DNA of 64,000 nucleotides from positions 248,001 to 312,000 of the forward strand of contig DBCS01000004.1 in the NCBI GenBank assembly GCA_002293185.1. The letters run 5' to 3'. The number at the start of each line of letters is the position of its first letter. The stretch's first letter is position 1. The DNA is from Flavobacteriales bacterium UBA952. GTDB lineage: Bacteria > Bacteroidota > Bacteroidia > Flavobacteriales_D > Crocinitomicaceae. Positions 41,616 through 50,546 of this stretch are shown here, piece after piece. The notes beneath the pieces are model-generated. The model saw nothing but the letters and a program-made list of their open reading frames with translations. It ran no database searches and was not told where the DNA came from. The position numbers were made by a program, and so were the translations under genes.

Positions 41616-42894
41616 ATCAATGTTATTAGCGCAAACGCTGAGTGATTTACGTCAGTTTTTTAAGGCGAACAAGGCGAACACCTATTTACTTGCCGTTAGT
41701 GGCGGCTTAGATTCTATGTTATTGTGCCACTTGCTACTCGAACTCCAACTCCCCTTTCAAATTTTACATGTCAATTATGGTTTGAGGGGTGCAGAAAGTA
41801 ATGCCGACCAAGCATTTGTTGCAGCTTATTGTCAAAAACACCAAATCAAACTAGAGGTACTTAAAGTAAGCTTAAAAGAACAACTAACGAGCAACAAATT
41901 AAACCTGCAGGCCGAAGCCAGGAAAGTTCGTTATGATTTTTTCCAGAAAATTCAAAATGAGAACCCCAAAAGCCTGATTTGCACGGCCCACCATGCAGAT
42001 GACCAAATAGAAACTTTTTGGCTGCAGTTGGCCCGAGATGCCGGAATAAAAGGCCTAGCAGGTATGGCCCGAGCAGATAGACATGTGTTACGGCCGCTTT
42101 TGAATATAAATCGAGACGACATTTTAGCCTTAGCCAAAGAACTGAAGGTAAGTTGGCGCGAAGACAGCAGCAATACCTCACTCAAATACCGTAGAAACCT
42201 ATGGCGCCATCAGCTTCTACCCTTTTTGAACGCTAGAATGCCAAAGTTAAATGGAGCGGTCGAACTGCTACAAAAGACGTTTGCACAAGAAATGATAGCG
42301 CAAGAAAAGACCCTGTATAAGGCTATTGAACACTTTGGCTTAAATAAAAGTATAGGTTTGGTTGAATTATCTCAACTATCTGCATATCAATACTTAGAAC
42401 TTTTTAAAAGCGCTGGTATTCCAACCCATTCAATCAAAAGAATCAGTGATTTATTTAAAGCTGAAAATGGAAAATATATCTCGTGGAAAAATCAAAGTAC
42501 GCATAGCAAAAGCTATTTGGTGAGGCAGCAGCAGCACCTTACCCTTTTTAACGAAACACCTATCGAATGGTCTTACCATTTGAATTCGTCTTCTTTTGAT
42601 GTTCCTAGTCTAGCAATTCCCGATCTTATTGATCTCCATCAGGTCAAAGGCGAACCTTTCTTTAGAACAGTCCAAAATGCAGACCGTATTCGTATAATTG
42701 GCATGAAAGGCTCCAAAAAAGTATTGCGCGTACTCAAAGAGGCAGGAATACCTGCCCCATTAAGAACACAACAAATGCTTCTCTGTGACCAAGAAAAGGT
42801 ATTGGCGATTCCGCAACTCAAGCTAAATGCAGCTATTCTAGCAACCACGAACACCACCAATTTTGCCCAGCTTTTCTTTTCAAAAAAGCCTTAA
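41602..42894 (+). CDS. tilS: tRNA(Ile)-lysidine synthase
   Basis: Modifies C34 of tRNA-Ile(CAU) to lysidine so that it reads AUA. The 430-residue protein has the PP-loop AVSGGLDSMLL, the ICTAHHADDQIETFW motif, YRRNLWRHQLLPFL, and a C-terminal TilS domain (KGSKKVLRVLKEAGIPAPLR). A second ATG at 41620 (MLLAQTLSDL) is an equally good start and avoids the overlap with pabB. Its TAA stop forms the first three bases of the promoter box of the next gene. Confidence 0.94.
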   Translation: MASAKSMLLAQTLSDLRQFFKANKANTYLLAVSGGLDSMLLCHLLLELQLPFQILHVNYGLRGAESNADQAFVAAYCQKHQIKLEVLKVSLKEQLTSNKLNLQAEARKVRYDFFQKIQNENPKSLICTAHHADDQIETFWLQLARDAGIKGLAGMARADRHVLRPLLNINRDDILALAKELKVSWREDSSNTSLKYRRNLWRHQLLPFLNARMPKLNGAVELLQKTFAQEMIAQEKTLYKAIEHFGLNKSIGLVELSQLSAYQYLELFKSAGIPTHSIKRISDLFKAENGKYISWKNQSTHSKSYLVRQQQHLTLFNETPIEWSYHLNSSSFDVPSLAIPDLIDLHQVKGEPFFRTVQNADRIRIIGMKGSKKVLRVLKEAGIPAPLRTQQMLLCDQEKVLAIPQLKLNAAILATTNTTNFAQLFFSKKP

Positions 42895-42899
42895 TTTTG
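42892..42899 (+). promoter_or_regulatory. -7 box of the rsmF-like gene, overlapping the tilS stop
   Basis: TAATTTTG starts with the tilS stop codon and is followed by AAC then ATG at 42903. A TTG at 42897 inside the box is not a credible start. Confidence 0.6.
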
Positions 42900-42902
42900 A
42901 AC

Positions 42903-44222
42903 ATGAACTCTTTGCCGCTAGATTTTATCAAACGCATCCAGGCTGATACATTTGTTCCGGATACACTGCTAGCTGCACTAGAGCAACCCGCTCCTACTTC
43001 GGTGCGCTTACACCCTGAAAGAAACGCAACTTTTGACAACGGCAGTCCTGTGCCATGGAACGCAAATGGGCGATATCTCGACAAAAGGCCAGCTTTTACC
43101 TATGATCCGCTTTTTCATGCGGGCGCTTATTACCCTCAAGAAGCAGGGTCCATGTATTTGATACAAGTATTACAAACACTTGAACTACCTCAAAACCCAG
43201 TAATTCTTGACCTCAGCGCCGCTCCCGGCGGAAAAAGCACACTTATTGCTGGTTTTTTGGAGCACCGAGGGGTACTCATTGCCAATGAAATTAACCGATC
43301 TAGGGCATATATTCTCAGTGAAAACCTCAGTAAATGGGGCTATTCAAATGTATTTGTTTCCAACCACAAGCCTTCGGAACTCAGTGCACTAAATGGGCAA
43401 TTAGATGTTTTGGTGATTGATGCGCCTTGTTCAGGAGAAGGTATGTTTCGCAAAGATCATCAGGCCAGAGCAGAATGGAATACAGCAAATGCCCGTACCT
43501 GCGCCGAACGACAAACCAATATCCTAAACGAAGTATGGCCGCTACTCAAAGAAGGCGCCTACTTGATTTACTCGACCTGCACATTTAATCCCGAGGAAAA
43601 CGAGCAGCAACTGCAAAAATTAATCAAAGAAGGCCTTGCAGCCAAGGTTACACTCCCCTTGTTCGACGGCATGAAACCCGACCGCAGCCAAATTGGCTAT
43701 TATTTTTTTCCAGATCAAATCAAAACCGAAGGCTTTTACATTGCTGCGCTGCAAAAAACAGAAACCACCTCCGGCAAATCAAAACCAATAAAAATCCAAC
43801 TTCAAAAGGGACTACCTCCAGATTTAGAAAAGCAAATAACCTACCCTTCTGAAATTGAATTTTGGCAAGAAAACGACCAAGTATTTGCCACTACCGTATT
43901 TGCACTCGACTTTTTCCATCGAATTAAAAATTTCAAATTTTTAAAAACTGGGGTTCACCTTGCAACTGCGAACAAAAAAACATGGACACCTGGCTACGAT
44001 ATGGTTTATTCCCTGCAACTCCACTGGGAACTTCCGCTCAAACACGTCGACCTTAAAGAAGCGCTACAAATTTTGCATGGCGAAAGCCACCAATGGCTTG
44101 CAGAAGCTGGATTCTATTTTGTCGTCTACAATGGTCAAAAAATAGCGCTTATCAAGCAAATAGGTCAGCGTTTCAATAACATGCATCCCAACGAATGGCG
44201 CATCAGGCACCTCCCAAAATAA
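42903..44222 (+). CDS. NOL1/NOP2/Sun-family rRNA m5C methyltransferase (RsmF-like)
   Basis: A 439-residue enzyme. SAM motif I LDLSAAPGGKSTL, motif IV VIDAPCSGEGMFRKD (catalytic Cys region), motif VI YSTCTFNPEENEQ with the nucleophilic Cys, plus a C-terminal RNA-binding extension. This layout matches RsmF-type enzymes that methylate 16S rRNA cytosines. The start at 42903 rather than the upstream TTG is supported by the promoter box. The broken Crp/Fnr gene begins five bases after its stop. Confidence 0.9.
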   Translation: MNSLPLDFIKRIQADTFVPDTLLAALEQPAPTSVRLHPERNATFDNGSPVPWNANGRYLDKRPAFTYDPLFHAGAYYPQEAGSMYLIQVLQTLELPQNPVILDLSAAPGGKSTLIAGFLEHRGVLIANEINRSRAYILSENLSKWGYSNVFVSNHKPSELSALNGQLDVLVIDAPCSGEGMFRKDHQARAEWNTANARTCAERQTNILNEVWPLLKEGAYLIYSTCTFNPEENEQQLQKLIKEGLAAKVTLPLFDGMKPDRSQIGYYFFPDQIKTEGFYIAALQKTETTSGKSKPIKIQLQKGLPPDLEKQITYPSEIEFWQENDQVFATTVFALDFFHRIKNFKFLKTGVHLATANKKTWTPGYDMVYSLQLHWELPLKHVDLKEALQILHGESHQWLAEAGFYFVVYNGQKIALIKQIGQRFNNMHPNEWRIRHLPK

Positions 44223-44227
44223 ACCCA

Positions 44228-44520
44228 ATGGAACTTCAAGAAGCCTATCAAAAACTTTACAAGTATACGAGCTCTCGCATTCCGCTCAAAGATGCAGACT
44301 TTGAGCTTATCAAAAAGCACTACCACCTCAGAAAGGTGAATAAAAAAGACTTTTTCTTGAAAGAAGGATCCAGAAATTTCCAACAAGGATTTGTAGTAGC
44401 CGGTTACAAAGACACCCACGCATCGAACAACTGGTAGCCCAGCATCAAATAGCGTCTTATCTTGGCATATTACCAGAGTCTTTAAGTAGAATGAAAAAAA
44501 AGCTCCTCTCGACAAAGTAG
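44228..44520 (+). pseudogene. Crp/Fnr-family regulator remnant: both ends kept, middle lost, frame shifted
   Basis: Starting at the ATG at 44228, about 60 residues (MELQEAYQKLYKYTSSRIPL, KKDFFLKEGSRNFQQGFVVAG) look like the N-terminus of a Bacteroidota Crp/Fnr regulator. That frame stops at 44435-44437. In another frame the DNA reads HPRIEQLVAQHQIASYLGIL then PESLSRMKKKL to a TAG at 44518-44520, the classic recognition helix and C-terminus of the same family. Most of the cyclic-nucleotide-binding-like domain (roughly 100 residues) is missing between them. One deletion with an out-of-frame join explains this. Not functional as a standard regulator. Confidence 0.8.
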
Positions 44521-44555
44521 GCTGCCTTAACATTGCAAATTGTCGGCATTCATTG

Positions 44556-44563
44556 TATATTCG
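44556..44563 (+). promoter_or_regulatory. possible -7 box (TAnnTTCG variant) of the S46 peptidase gene
   Basis: TATATTCG, one mismatch to TAnnTTTG, 18 bases before the ATG at 44582. Confidence 0.35.
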
Positions 44564-44581
44564 CCACTCAATATTTTAATC

Positions 44582-46723
44582 ATGACACAATTCAAACGTA
44601 TTACGCTCGCCCTGTTTTTATTTGTAGGGATTTTTGTTCGTGCCGATGAAGGCATGTGGTTCTTGATGTTTATCGATCGTCTCAACCACCGCGACATGCA
44701 AAAAATGGGTCTTCAATTGACGGCCGAAGAAATTTACAGCATTAATCATTCGTCTTTGAAAGATGCTGTAGTGCAATTCAATGGCGGCTGCACAGCCGAA
44801 CTTATTTCCAAAGATGGTTTGCTCTTGACCAACCACCACTGTGGCTACGACGCGATTGCAGAACTCTCTACCCCTGAAAAAGATTACCTCACCAATGGCT
44901 ATTGGGCTGCAGACCGCAGTCAAGAACTCAAGCCGAAATCACTTTATGTGCGCTTCTTTGTCCGTATGGACGACTGCACCAAGCGCATCTTGGCCAAGGT
45001 TACCAATAATATGACCGAAGCTGAGCGCGATAAAATCATCCGCGAGGAGATTGCGCTTATCGAAAAAGAAAACAGCGAAGGCGGTAAGTACGTGGTAAAT
45101 GTGCGTTCTTTTTTTCAAGGAAATGAATTCTATTTTTTCGTTTATCAGGATTATAAAGACGTTCGTTTGGTTGGAACCCCACCTAATAGCATTGGAAAGT
45201 TCGGCGGCGACACCGACAACTGGGAATGGCCTCGGCACACCGGTGACTTCTCTATGTTTAGGGTTTACGCTGATCCCAATGGCGACCCAGCTGACTTCAG
45301 TACCGCCAATGTTCCATTACACCCAAAACACCACCTTCCTATTAACCTAAACGGTGTAAAAGAAGGTGATTTTGCCATGATAATGGGCTACCCGGGTCGC
45401 ACCAACCGCTGGTTGCCGGCTGGTGGCATTGATCAAAACGTCAAATACGCCTATCCTGCATGGGTAGAAGCCTCCAAAACGGCAATGGATGCCATTAAAG
45501 TATACATGGACAAAGATGCCGGGGTTCGTTTGAACTACGCTTCTAAATATGCGCGTATTGCCAACTACTGGAAAAACCGTCAAGGCATGATCGACGCGCT
45601 TACGAAGTTTCAAACTGCCGCGTCTAAAGCAATAAATGAAACCAAATTTGATGCCTGGGCCAACCTCCCCAAAAATAAAGCCACCTACGGTAATGTAGTC
45701 AAAAATATCAACGTTTACTACACCGCCACTAATGACAAAGCACGTCACGATAACTACCTACAAATCTTATTTAGAGGGTCTGAATACGCCGCTATCTCAA
45801 GAGGTTTAGGTGCACAATTAATGGCCTATTCAAAAGCAAATGCAACTGATAGAACTCAAATGAAAATGGAGCTGAAAGCGGCTATCGATGAGTTTTTTGC
45901 CAATAGTTATGCACCTGCTGAAATCGACATACTCATCAGTGGGTTAAATCTGTATGCGGCCAAAGCCAATTATGAACTCGAACCCGGAATTGAGGCAATG
46001 TACGCCGACGGCTCTGTAGAGACAGAAATCCGTGCCATGTTCGCGGTTTCTTTATTTGCTGCAAAAAACAGACTCTATGCTTTTTTAGAAATTCCGAATG
46101 CCGGCATGATCGAAAACGATCCGTTCTTTGCACTTTCAACGAACATCATCAAGCATTTGAGCAAGCGCTCAGACGAACTTATTCGTTTAACAGACGAATA
46201 CAATAAAGCCTACCGCTTATTAGTTGCTGGACTTCGGGAGTCTGGCCTGAGCACAATCATTTACCCCGATGCAAACAGCACTTTGCGTTTGACCTACGGG
46301 AAAGTCAGTGCCTTGCCGGCAAACAAGCGCAACGATGCTAAAATCAATAACTACACAACGCTTCAAGGCGCAATCAACAAATACAAGCCTCAGGACGAGG
46401 AATTTGATTTGCCACAGCGTCTCATTGAACTCAATAAAAACAAAGACTTTGGCCGCTATGCTGACAAAGCTGGTTACATGCCTGTCAACTTCCTTACCAA
46501 TAACGATATTACAGGAGGAAACTCTGGCTCGCCCGTATTAAACGGAAAAGGAGAGCTCATTGGTTTGGCATTTGATGGTAACATTGAAGCCATGGCCGGA
46601 GACGTCATCTTCGACAACAAATTGCAAAAAACCATCAACGTTGACATCCGCTACGTTTTGTTTATCATTGACAAATACGCTGGTGCCAAACACATTGTGG
46701 ACGAAATGACAATCGTTCAGTAA
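44582..46723 (+). CDS. S46-family dipeptidyl peptidase, DPP7-like
   Basis: A 713-residue secreted serine peptidase that would release dipeptides from peptide N-termini. The start at 44582 gives signal peptide MTQFKRITLALFLFVGIFVRA followed by DEGMW, the conserved mature start. The catalytic His lies in LLTNHHCGYDAI and the Ser in TGGNSGSP (Ser about residue 648). The residue 18 after the Ser is Gly (FDGN), the position where DPP7 has Gly and DPP11 has Arg, so hydrophobic P1 preference is inferred. Single gene closed by a terminator. Confidence 0.92.
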   Translation: MTQFKRITLALFLFVGIFVRADEGMWFLMFIDRLNHRDMQKMGLQLTAEEIYSINHSSLKDAVVQFNGGCTAELISKDGLLLTNHHCGYDAIAELSTPEKDYLTNGYWAADRSQELKPKSLYVRFFVRMDDCTKRILAKVTNNMTEAERDKIIREEIALIEKENSEGGKYVVNVRSFFQGNEFYFFVYQDYKDVRLVGTPPNSIGKFGGDTDNWEWPRHTGDFSMFRVYADPNGDPADFSTANVPLHPKHHLPINLNGVKEGDFAMIMGYPGRTNRWLPAGGIDQNVKYAYPAWVEASKTAMDAIKVYMDKDAGVRLNYASKYARIANYWKNRQGMIDALTKFQTAASKAINETKFDAWANLPKNKATYGNVVKNINVYYTATNDKARHDNYLQILFRGSEYAAISRGLGAQLMAYSKANATDRTQMKMELKAAIDEFFANSYAPAEIDILISGLNLYAAKANYELEPGIEAMYADGSVETEIRAMFAVSLFAAKNRLYAFLEIPNAGMIENDPFFALSTNIIKHLSKRSDELIRLTDEYNKAYRLLVAGLRESGLSTIIYPDANSTLRLTYGKVSALPANKRNDAKINNYTTLQGAINKYKPQDEEFDLPQRLIELNKNKDFGRYADKAGYMPVNFLTNNDITGGNSGSPVLNGKGELIGLAFDGNIEAMAGDVIFDNKLQKTINVDIRYVLFIIDKYAGAKHIVDEMTIVQ

Positions 46724-46762
46724 GCTATTTTCAAGTTGGTGCTTCCAACTAACTTGTAAATG

Positions 46763-46788
46763 AAAAGGCCTCTTCGGAGGCCTTTTTT
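46763..46788. terminator. bidirectional intrinsic terminator between the S46 gene and aroB
   Basis: AAAAGGCCTC, TTCG loop, GAGGCC then six T. The stem plus A/T flanks serves both converging genes; the aroB stop codon overlaps the T-run. Confidence 0.93.
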
Positions 46789-47848
46789 ATTGATGATATA
46801 TCGCAAGGGCAGCTTGTAAATCGGCATAAACAAGCTTTTGGTCAAAAATACAAGAGCCAATTGCTGTCAGTAGACAGCTGCGCACCTCTCCGTTGTCATT
46901 CTTTTTATCGTGTTGCATGAGTGCCCAAAGTCCCTCAATGTCATTGGGGATTTGAAGCGTATATAAACTTTTGATCCGTGTTTCAATGGATAGAAATTCT
47001 GCTTGAGTTAAGGAAGATTGCCCAACAGATAATTTACTTTCCAACAAGAGACCAATTGCCACAGCATGTCCGTGAGCAAGCGGCGTATCTGTATTTAAAT
47101 AATAAGATTCAAGCGCATGACCAATGGTGTGTCCAAAATTTAGGATTTTGCGTAAACCATTTTCTGAAGGGTCTTTAGCCACAATTTCAGCTTTAATTTG
47201 AACGCCTTGTTGTATGGTTTCAAAGCGGAGTTCTTTTTGTATATCTTGAATTTTAGAGAGGTCTTGCCATAACTGAACATCTGAAATAAGGGCGTTCTTG
47301 AGTAGTTCAGCAAAACCGTTGGCCCACTCTTCACTTGGTAAGGTTTGCAAAAAACCGGTATCGATGTAGGTAGCCTGTGCCGCAGCGAAAGTTCCAATTT
47401 GATTTTTTAAACCTTCAAAATCGATTCCGGTTTTGCCCCCAACTGCTGCATCTACCATTGCCAATAAACTCGTTGGGATATTGATAAACGCCAGGCCTCG
47501 TTTGTAAACCGAAGCTACAAAACCGCCGAGATCGGTGACCATGCCACCTCCGAGGTTAATGAGTAGGTCTTGACGACCAAAGCCAGCTTCAGTTAAGGTT
47601 TCCCAAACTTGAAAACAAACTTCGAGCACCTTGTTTTCTTCGCCAGCTGGCAGCATAATTACCTCAGCTTCGGCTAGCGCATCAAAGCCGGTAATCAGAA
47701 ATTCGAGACAGTGGTTGTGGGTATTCTCATCGACAAGGATGGCTATTTTTCTATTGGTAAATCTAGAAAGTTGGGTTTCAAAAGAGGTGTCGAGAAGTGG
47801 TCCCCATTCAATTGGACTCAGCTGTTCTGAAAAAGAAGCCGTTTGCAT
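46787..47848 (-). CDS. aroB: 3-dehydroquinate synthase
   Basis: Second step of the shikimate pathway: DAHP to 3-dehydroquinate, NAD- and zinc-dependent. The 353-residue protein has LINLGGGMVTDLGGFVAS (NAD/phosphate loop), FINIPTSLLAMVDAAVGGKTGID, and the zinc ligands in LNFGHTIGHALES and HGHAVAIG. Normal length. It diverges from proline dehydrogenase with 35 bp between starts and has a leaderless-type promoter. Confidence 0.97.
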   Translation of the reverse strand: MQTASFSEQLSPIEWGPLLDTSFETQLSRFTNRKIAILVDENTHNHCLEFLITGFDALAEAEVIMLPAGEENKVLEVCFQVWETLTEAGFGRQDLLINLGGGMVTDLGGFVASVYKRGLAFINIPTSLLAMVDAAVGGKTGIDFEGLKNQIGTFAAAQATYIDTGFLQTLPSEEWANGFAELLKNALISDVQLWQDLSKIQDIQKELRFETIQQGVQIKAEIVAKDPSENGLRKILNFGHTIGHALESYYLNTDTPLAHGHAVAIGLLLESKLSVGQSSLTQAEFLSIETRIKSLYTLQIPNDIEGLWALMQHDKKNDNGEVRSCLLTAIGSCIFDQKLVYADLQAALAIYHQ

Positions 47849-47852
47849 AGTC

Positions 47853-47860
47853 CAAATTTA
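47853..47860 (-). promoter_or_regulatory. -7 box of aroB, leaderless spacing
   Basis: TAAATTTG on the minus strand, then GACT, then ATG. Exact match to TAnnTTTG. Confidence 0.65.
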
Positions 47861-47871
47861 CGAAAAGAGCT

Positions 47872-47879
47872 TAATTTTG
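47872..47879 (+). promoter_or_regulatory. -7 box of the proline dehydrogenase gene, leaderless spacing
   Basis: TAATTTTG, then AGGC, then ATG. Only 11 bp separate it from the opposing aroB box. Confidence 0.65.
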
Positions 47880-47883
47880 AGGC

Positions 47884-49077
47884 ATGATTTCTTTCGACAA
47901 CACCGAAATTGCCTTTCGCTCTAAAAACAAGCAAGATCTTCAGCGTGCGTATCTCTTATTTAAGATCATTGGAACACCTGTTTTTGTTAAAATTGGTAAA
48001 ATACTTACCCCACTTGCACTCCAATTGCGCTTGCCAATCAAAGGACTGATCAAAAAAACAATCTTCAAACAATTTTGCGGCGGAGAAACCATTCAAGATT
48101 GTGACCCCGCCATTTCAAGCCTAGATGCATTCGGCATCGGGACGATCTTAGATTATTCTGTAGAAGGAAAAACAAAAGATGAAGACTTCGAGCAAACGAC
48201 CCAAATTATCATTCAGACCATTGAAAAGTCTGCAAGAGATGCGCGTATTCCATTTGCGGTTTTTAAAGTCACCGGCATCGGACAACACCACCTGCTAGAA
48301 CGCGTTTCGGAACAAATCAGGGCCACCAGAAAAGAAGTGGTCTTTAAGCCATTCACCAGCCAACAAAATGAACAAATCCAAGCTATTATTGAACGCATAG
48401 ATCGCATTTGCGCGGCTGCTGCCCAATACCAAACACGTGTTTTTATCGATGCTGAAGAGACCTGGATACAAACCGCTATAGACCAATGGGCATTTGACAT
48501 GATGCTTAAGTACAACACCTCTCGTTGCATTGTTTACAATACCATTCAGATGTATCGCCACGACCGACTAGCCTATCTAAAAGCAGAATTCGAACGCGCT
48601 AAAAAAGCGGGCATACAATATGGCGTCAAATTGGTGCGGGGCGCCTACATGGAAAAAGAACGTGCCAGAGCCCAAGAGTTTGGCTACCCCTCTCCTATTC
48701 AACCCGACAAAGCAAGCACTGACCAAGATTACGATACCGCCCTCGATTTTTTAGTGGCCAACAAAGCTATTTTTTCTGTCTGTGCGGGCACCCACAATGA
48801 AAAAAGCTCGATGTACCTCGCCACCCTGCTTCATCAAGAACAAATTGATCCGAAAGACCCCAAATTTTACTTTGCACAACTTCTGGGGATGTCTGATCAT
48901 ATTTCCTACAATTTATCAGACGCTGGATATCAGGTGGCTAAATACGTGCCTTTTGGGCCGGTCCATGAAGTGCTACCTTACTTGCTTAGACGGGCAGACG
49001 AAAACACCTCTGTGGCAGGCCAAACGAGTCGTGAGCTCGGGCTCATCATTAAAGAAAAAGCCAGAAGAAAGGCTTAG
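47884..49077 (+). CDS. proline dehydrogenase
   Basis: FAD enzyme oxidising proline to pyrroline-5-carboxylate. The 397-residue monofunctional form has the barrel motifs FIDAEETWIQ, VKLVRGAYMEKER, FSVCAGTHNEKS and the C-terminal signature YVPFGPVHEVLPYLLRRADENTS (given here as landmarks, the last at about 360-382). No pyrroline-5-carboxylate dehydrogenase gene is linked. Its 3' end overlaps the convergent T9SS-cargo gene by four bases with no terminator. Confidence 0.94.
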   Translation: MISFDNTEIAFRSKNKQDLQRAYLLFKIIGTPVFVKIGKILTPLALQLRLPIKGLIKKTIFKQFCGGETIQDCDPAISSLDAFGIGTILDYSVEGKTKDEDFEQTTQIIIQTIEKSARDARIPFAVFKVTGIGQHHLLERVSEQIRATRKEVVFKPFTSQQNEQIQAIIERIDRICAAAAQYQTRVFIDAEETWIQTAIDQWAFDMMLKYNTSRCIVYNTIQMYRHDRLAYLKAEFERAKKAGIQYGVKLVRGAYMEKERARAQEFGYPSPIQPDKASTDQDYDTALDFLVANKAIFSVCAGTHNEKSSMYLATLLHQEQIDPKDPKFYFAQLLGMSDHISYNLSDAGYQVAKYVPFGPVHEVLPYLLRRADENTSVAGQTSRELGLIIKEKARRKA

Positions 49078-50546
49078 CGCTTGACAATCGGATAAGCGCT
49101 GCCGTTTACACGAACGTAGTAAATACCTTGTGGCCAATTGCTAAAATCTATCGTTTGGGAGCTTATCATGGTTTCTCGAAACAATAAATTACCCATAAGG
49201 TCATTGATTTCAATAAGTTGAGCTGCAGAACCCTCCCAATTGACGTGTAAAATAGACGCAACAGGATTCGGGAACATTAAAACCTGACTTCCTTCAAACA
49301 CATCTGTAAGGCCGACGAGTTGCTGGGTTGTAAAGACAGTGTCGGTCTGGACATAGGCAGATCCATCGCCGTTTATCTTGATGACAAAAACATTGCTTCC
49401 GCCGTTGAGCTGATTCTGACCATCCACAATAACTGAATTCATACCCGTGGCAACAAATCCACCATCTAAAGTTGGGCGGATGTTGCCGATGTAGTCATAA
49501 CCCTGATTGAGTATTGTAGTTGAGGGTATCCCTGACATCCAATAGCCGTAATATGCATCGCCGTAACCGAAATAGAGATCATAAGGCTCTTGGTAAGTAT
49601 TGTTATTCAACACTTGAATGCCTAAAATAGTGAGGTCTTGCTGCGGCAGGTATGTAAATTGCTGGATGATCTCCTTGGCATCCAAGCCATCTACAGGTGC
49701 AACTTGGGTCAAAACAACACCATCTAAACCAATAGATCCGCTGAATTTATCGTAATCTGAGTTGTTGTTTAAACGGTATCCGGCAAATTGAATGCCGTAT
49801 AAGTTGGGCGTAAGATCCAAAACAGAGAATGCTCCAGTTAAATGCCCCAAGGTATCAAACCACTCCACTACCCCCTGATCGTTAATTTTCAGGACGAAAC
49901 CTTTAGCTGCGCTTGAATCAGCAACATACCATTCCCCGCCTACTGCATAGGTGGTGTCCGAGATGCGAATAATGCTATTGGCGCGGTCCGGGCCGGCTGT
50001 ACCTATCGTTTTAGTCCAGAGGGTATCGCCATTTTTATCGATACGCAAGAGCAAAACATCGGCTTCTGCGCCTAATATAGCCTGCCTTTCACCGACGAGT
50101 ACAAAGCCGGTGTCTATGGTTTGAACACCGTCGTGAATGCGATCCCAGGCTGGGTTTTGATACGTTTTGATCCATTGCTGATTACCCGAAAGGTCTGTAA
50201 AAATCAGCATTGGGTCATAGTTGCCGCCACTCCATGAATTCGACATGCCCGCAAGGTAATAGCCCATACCTGGCCTGTAAAAAACGCGTTTGATTTCTTC
50301 GGTTTCTTGCGCGCCGTAGGCCTGGCTCCAAACATATGCACCTAAAGAGTCTATTTTCATGAGAAAGCCCTGTGCGTTCTGCTCAAAACTTCCACTACTA
50401 CCCGCTATTAAATAACTGGAATCAGGCAAAGCCAATACGTCCTCGCCTTTATCAAAACCTGTTCCTGAATACAATTTGTAAAAGCGCGATTGCGCACTTG
50501 CTATTTGTACGAATAATAAAAAGCTAAGGACACTTAGAAATCGCAT
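49074..50546 (-). CDS. T9SS type A cargo with a beta-propeller-like body
   Basis: A 490-residue secreted protein with signal peptide to SAQ (~19). The body has repeats of the form DVLALPDSSYLIAGSSGS, GVQTIDTGFVLVGERQ, ISDTTYAVGGEWYV and TLDGGFVATGMNS, each followed by an LMKIDSLG/LKINDQG strand: a propeller-like fold common in T9SS surface proteins. The last ~75 residues are a type A sorting domain (MFPNPVASILHVNWEG, LMGNLLFRETMI, WPQGIYYVRVNG). It overlaps the upstream barrel gene by 13 bases. Function unknown; probably cell-surface or secreted. Confidence 0.87.
   Translation of the reverse strand: MRFLSVLSFLLFVQIASAQSRFYKLYSGTGFDKGEDVLALPDSSYLIAGSSGSFEQNAQGFLMKIDSLGAYVWSQAYGAQETEEIKRVFYRPGMGYYLAGMSNSWSGGNYDPMLIFTDLSGNQQWIKTYQNPAWDRIHDGVQTIDTGFVLVGERQAILGAEADVLLLRIDKNGDTLWTKTIGTAGPDRANSIIRISDTTYAVGGEWYVADSSAAKGFVLKINDQGVVEWFDTLGHLTGAFSVLDLTPNLYGIQFAGYRLNNNSDYDKFSGSIGLDGVVLTQVAPVDGLDAKEIIQQFTYLPQQDLTILGIQVLNNNTYQEPYDLYFGYGDAYYGYWMSGIPSTTILNQGYDYIGNIRPTLDGGFVATGMNSVIVDGQNQLNGGSNVFVIKINGDGSAYVQTDTVFTTQQLVGLTDVFEGSQVLMFPNPVASILHVNWEGSAAQLIEINDLMGNLLFRETMISSQTIDFSNWPQGIYYVRVNGSAYPIVKR

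Noticed and set aside
44195..44437. An 80-residue stand-alone gene
   Set aside because: Its start lies inside the rsmF-like gene, and its content is the N-terminus of a Crp/Fnr protein continuing in another frame; it is the first part of a broken gene.
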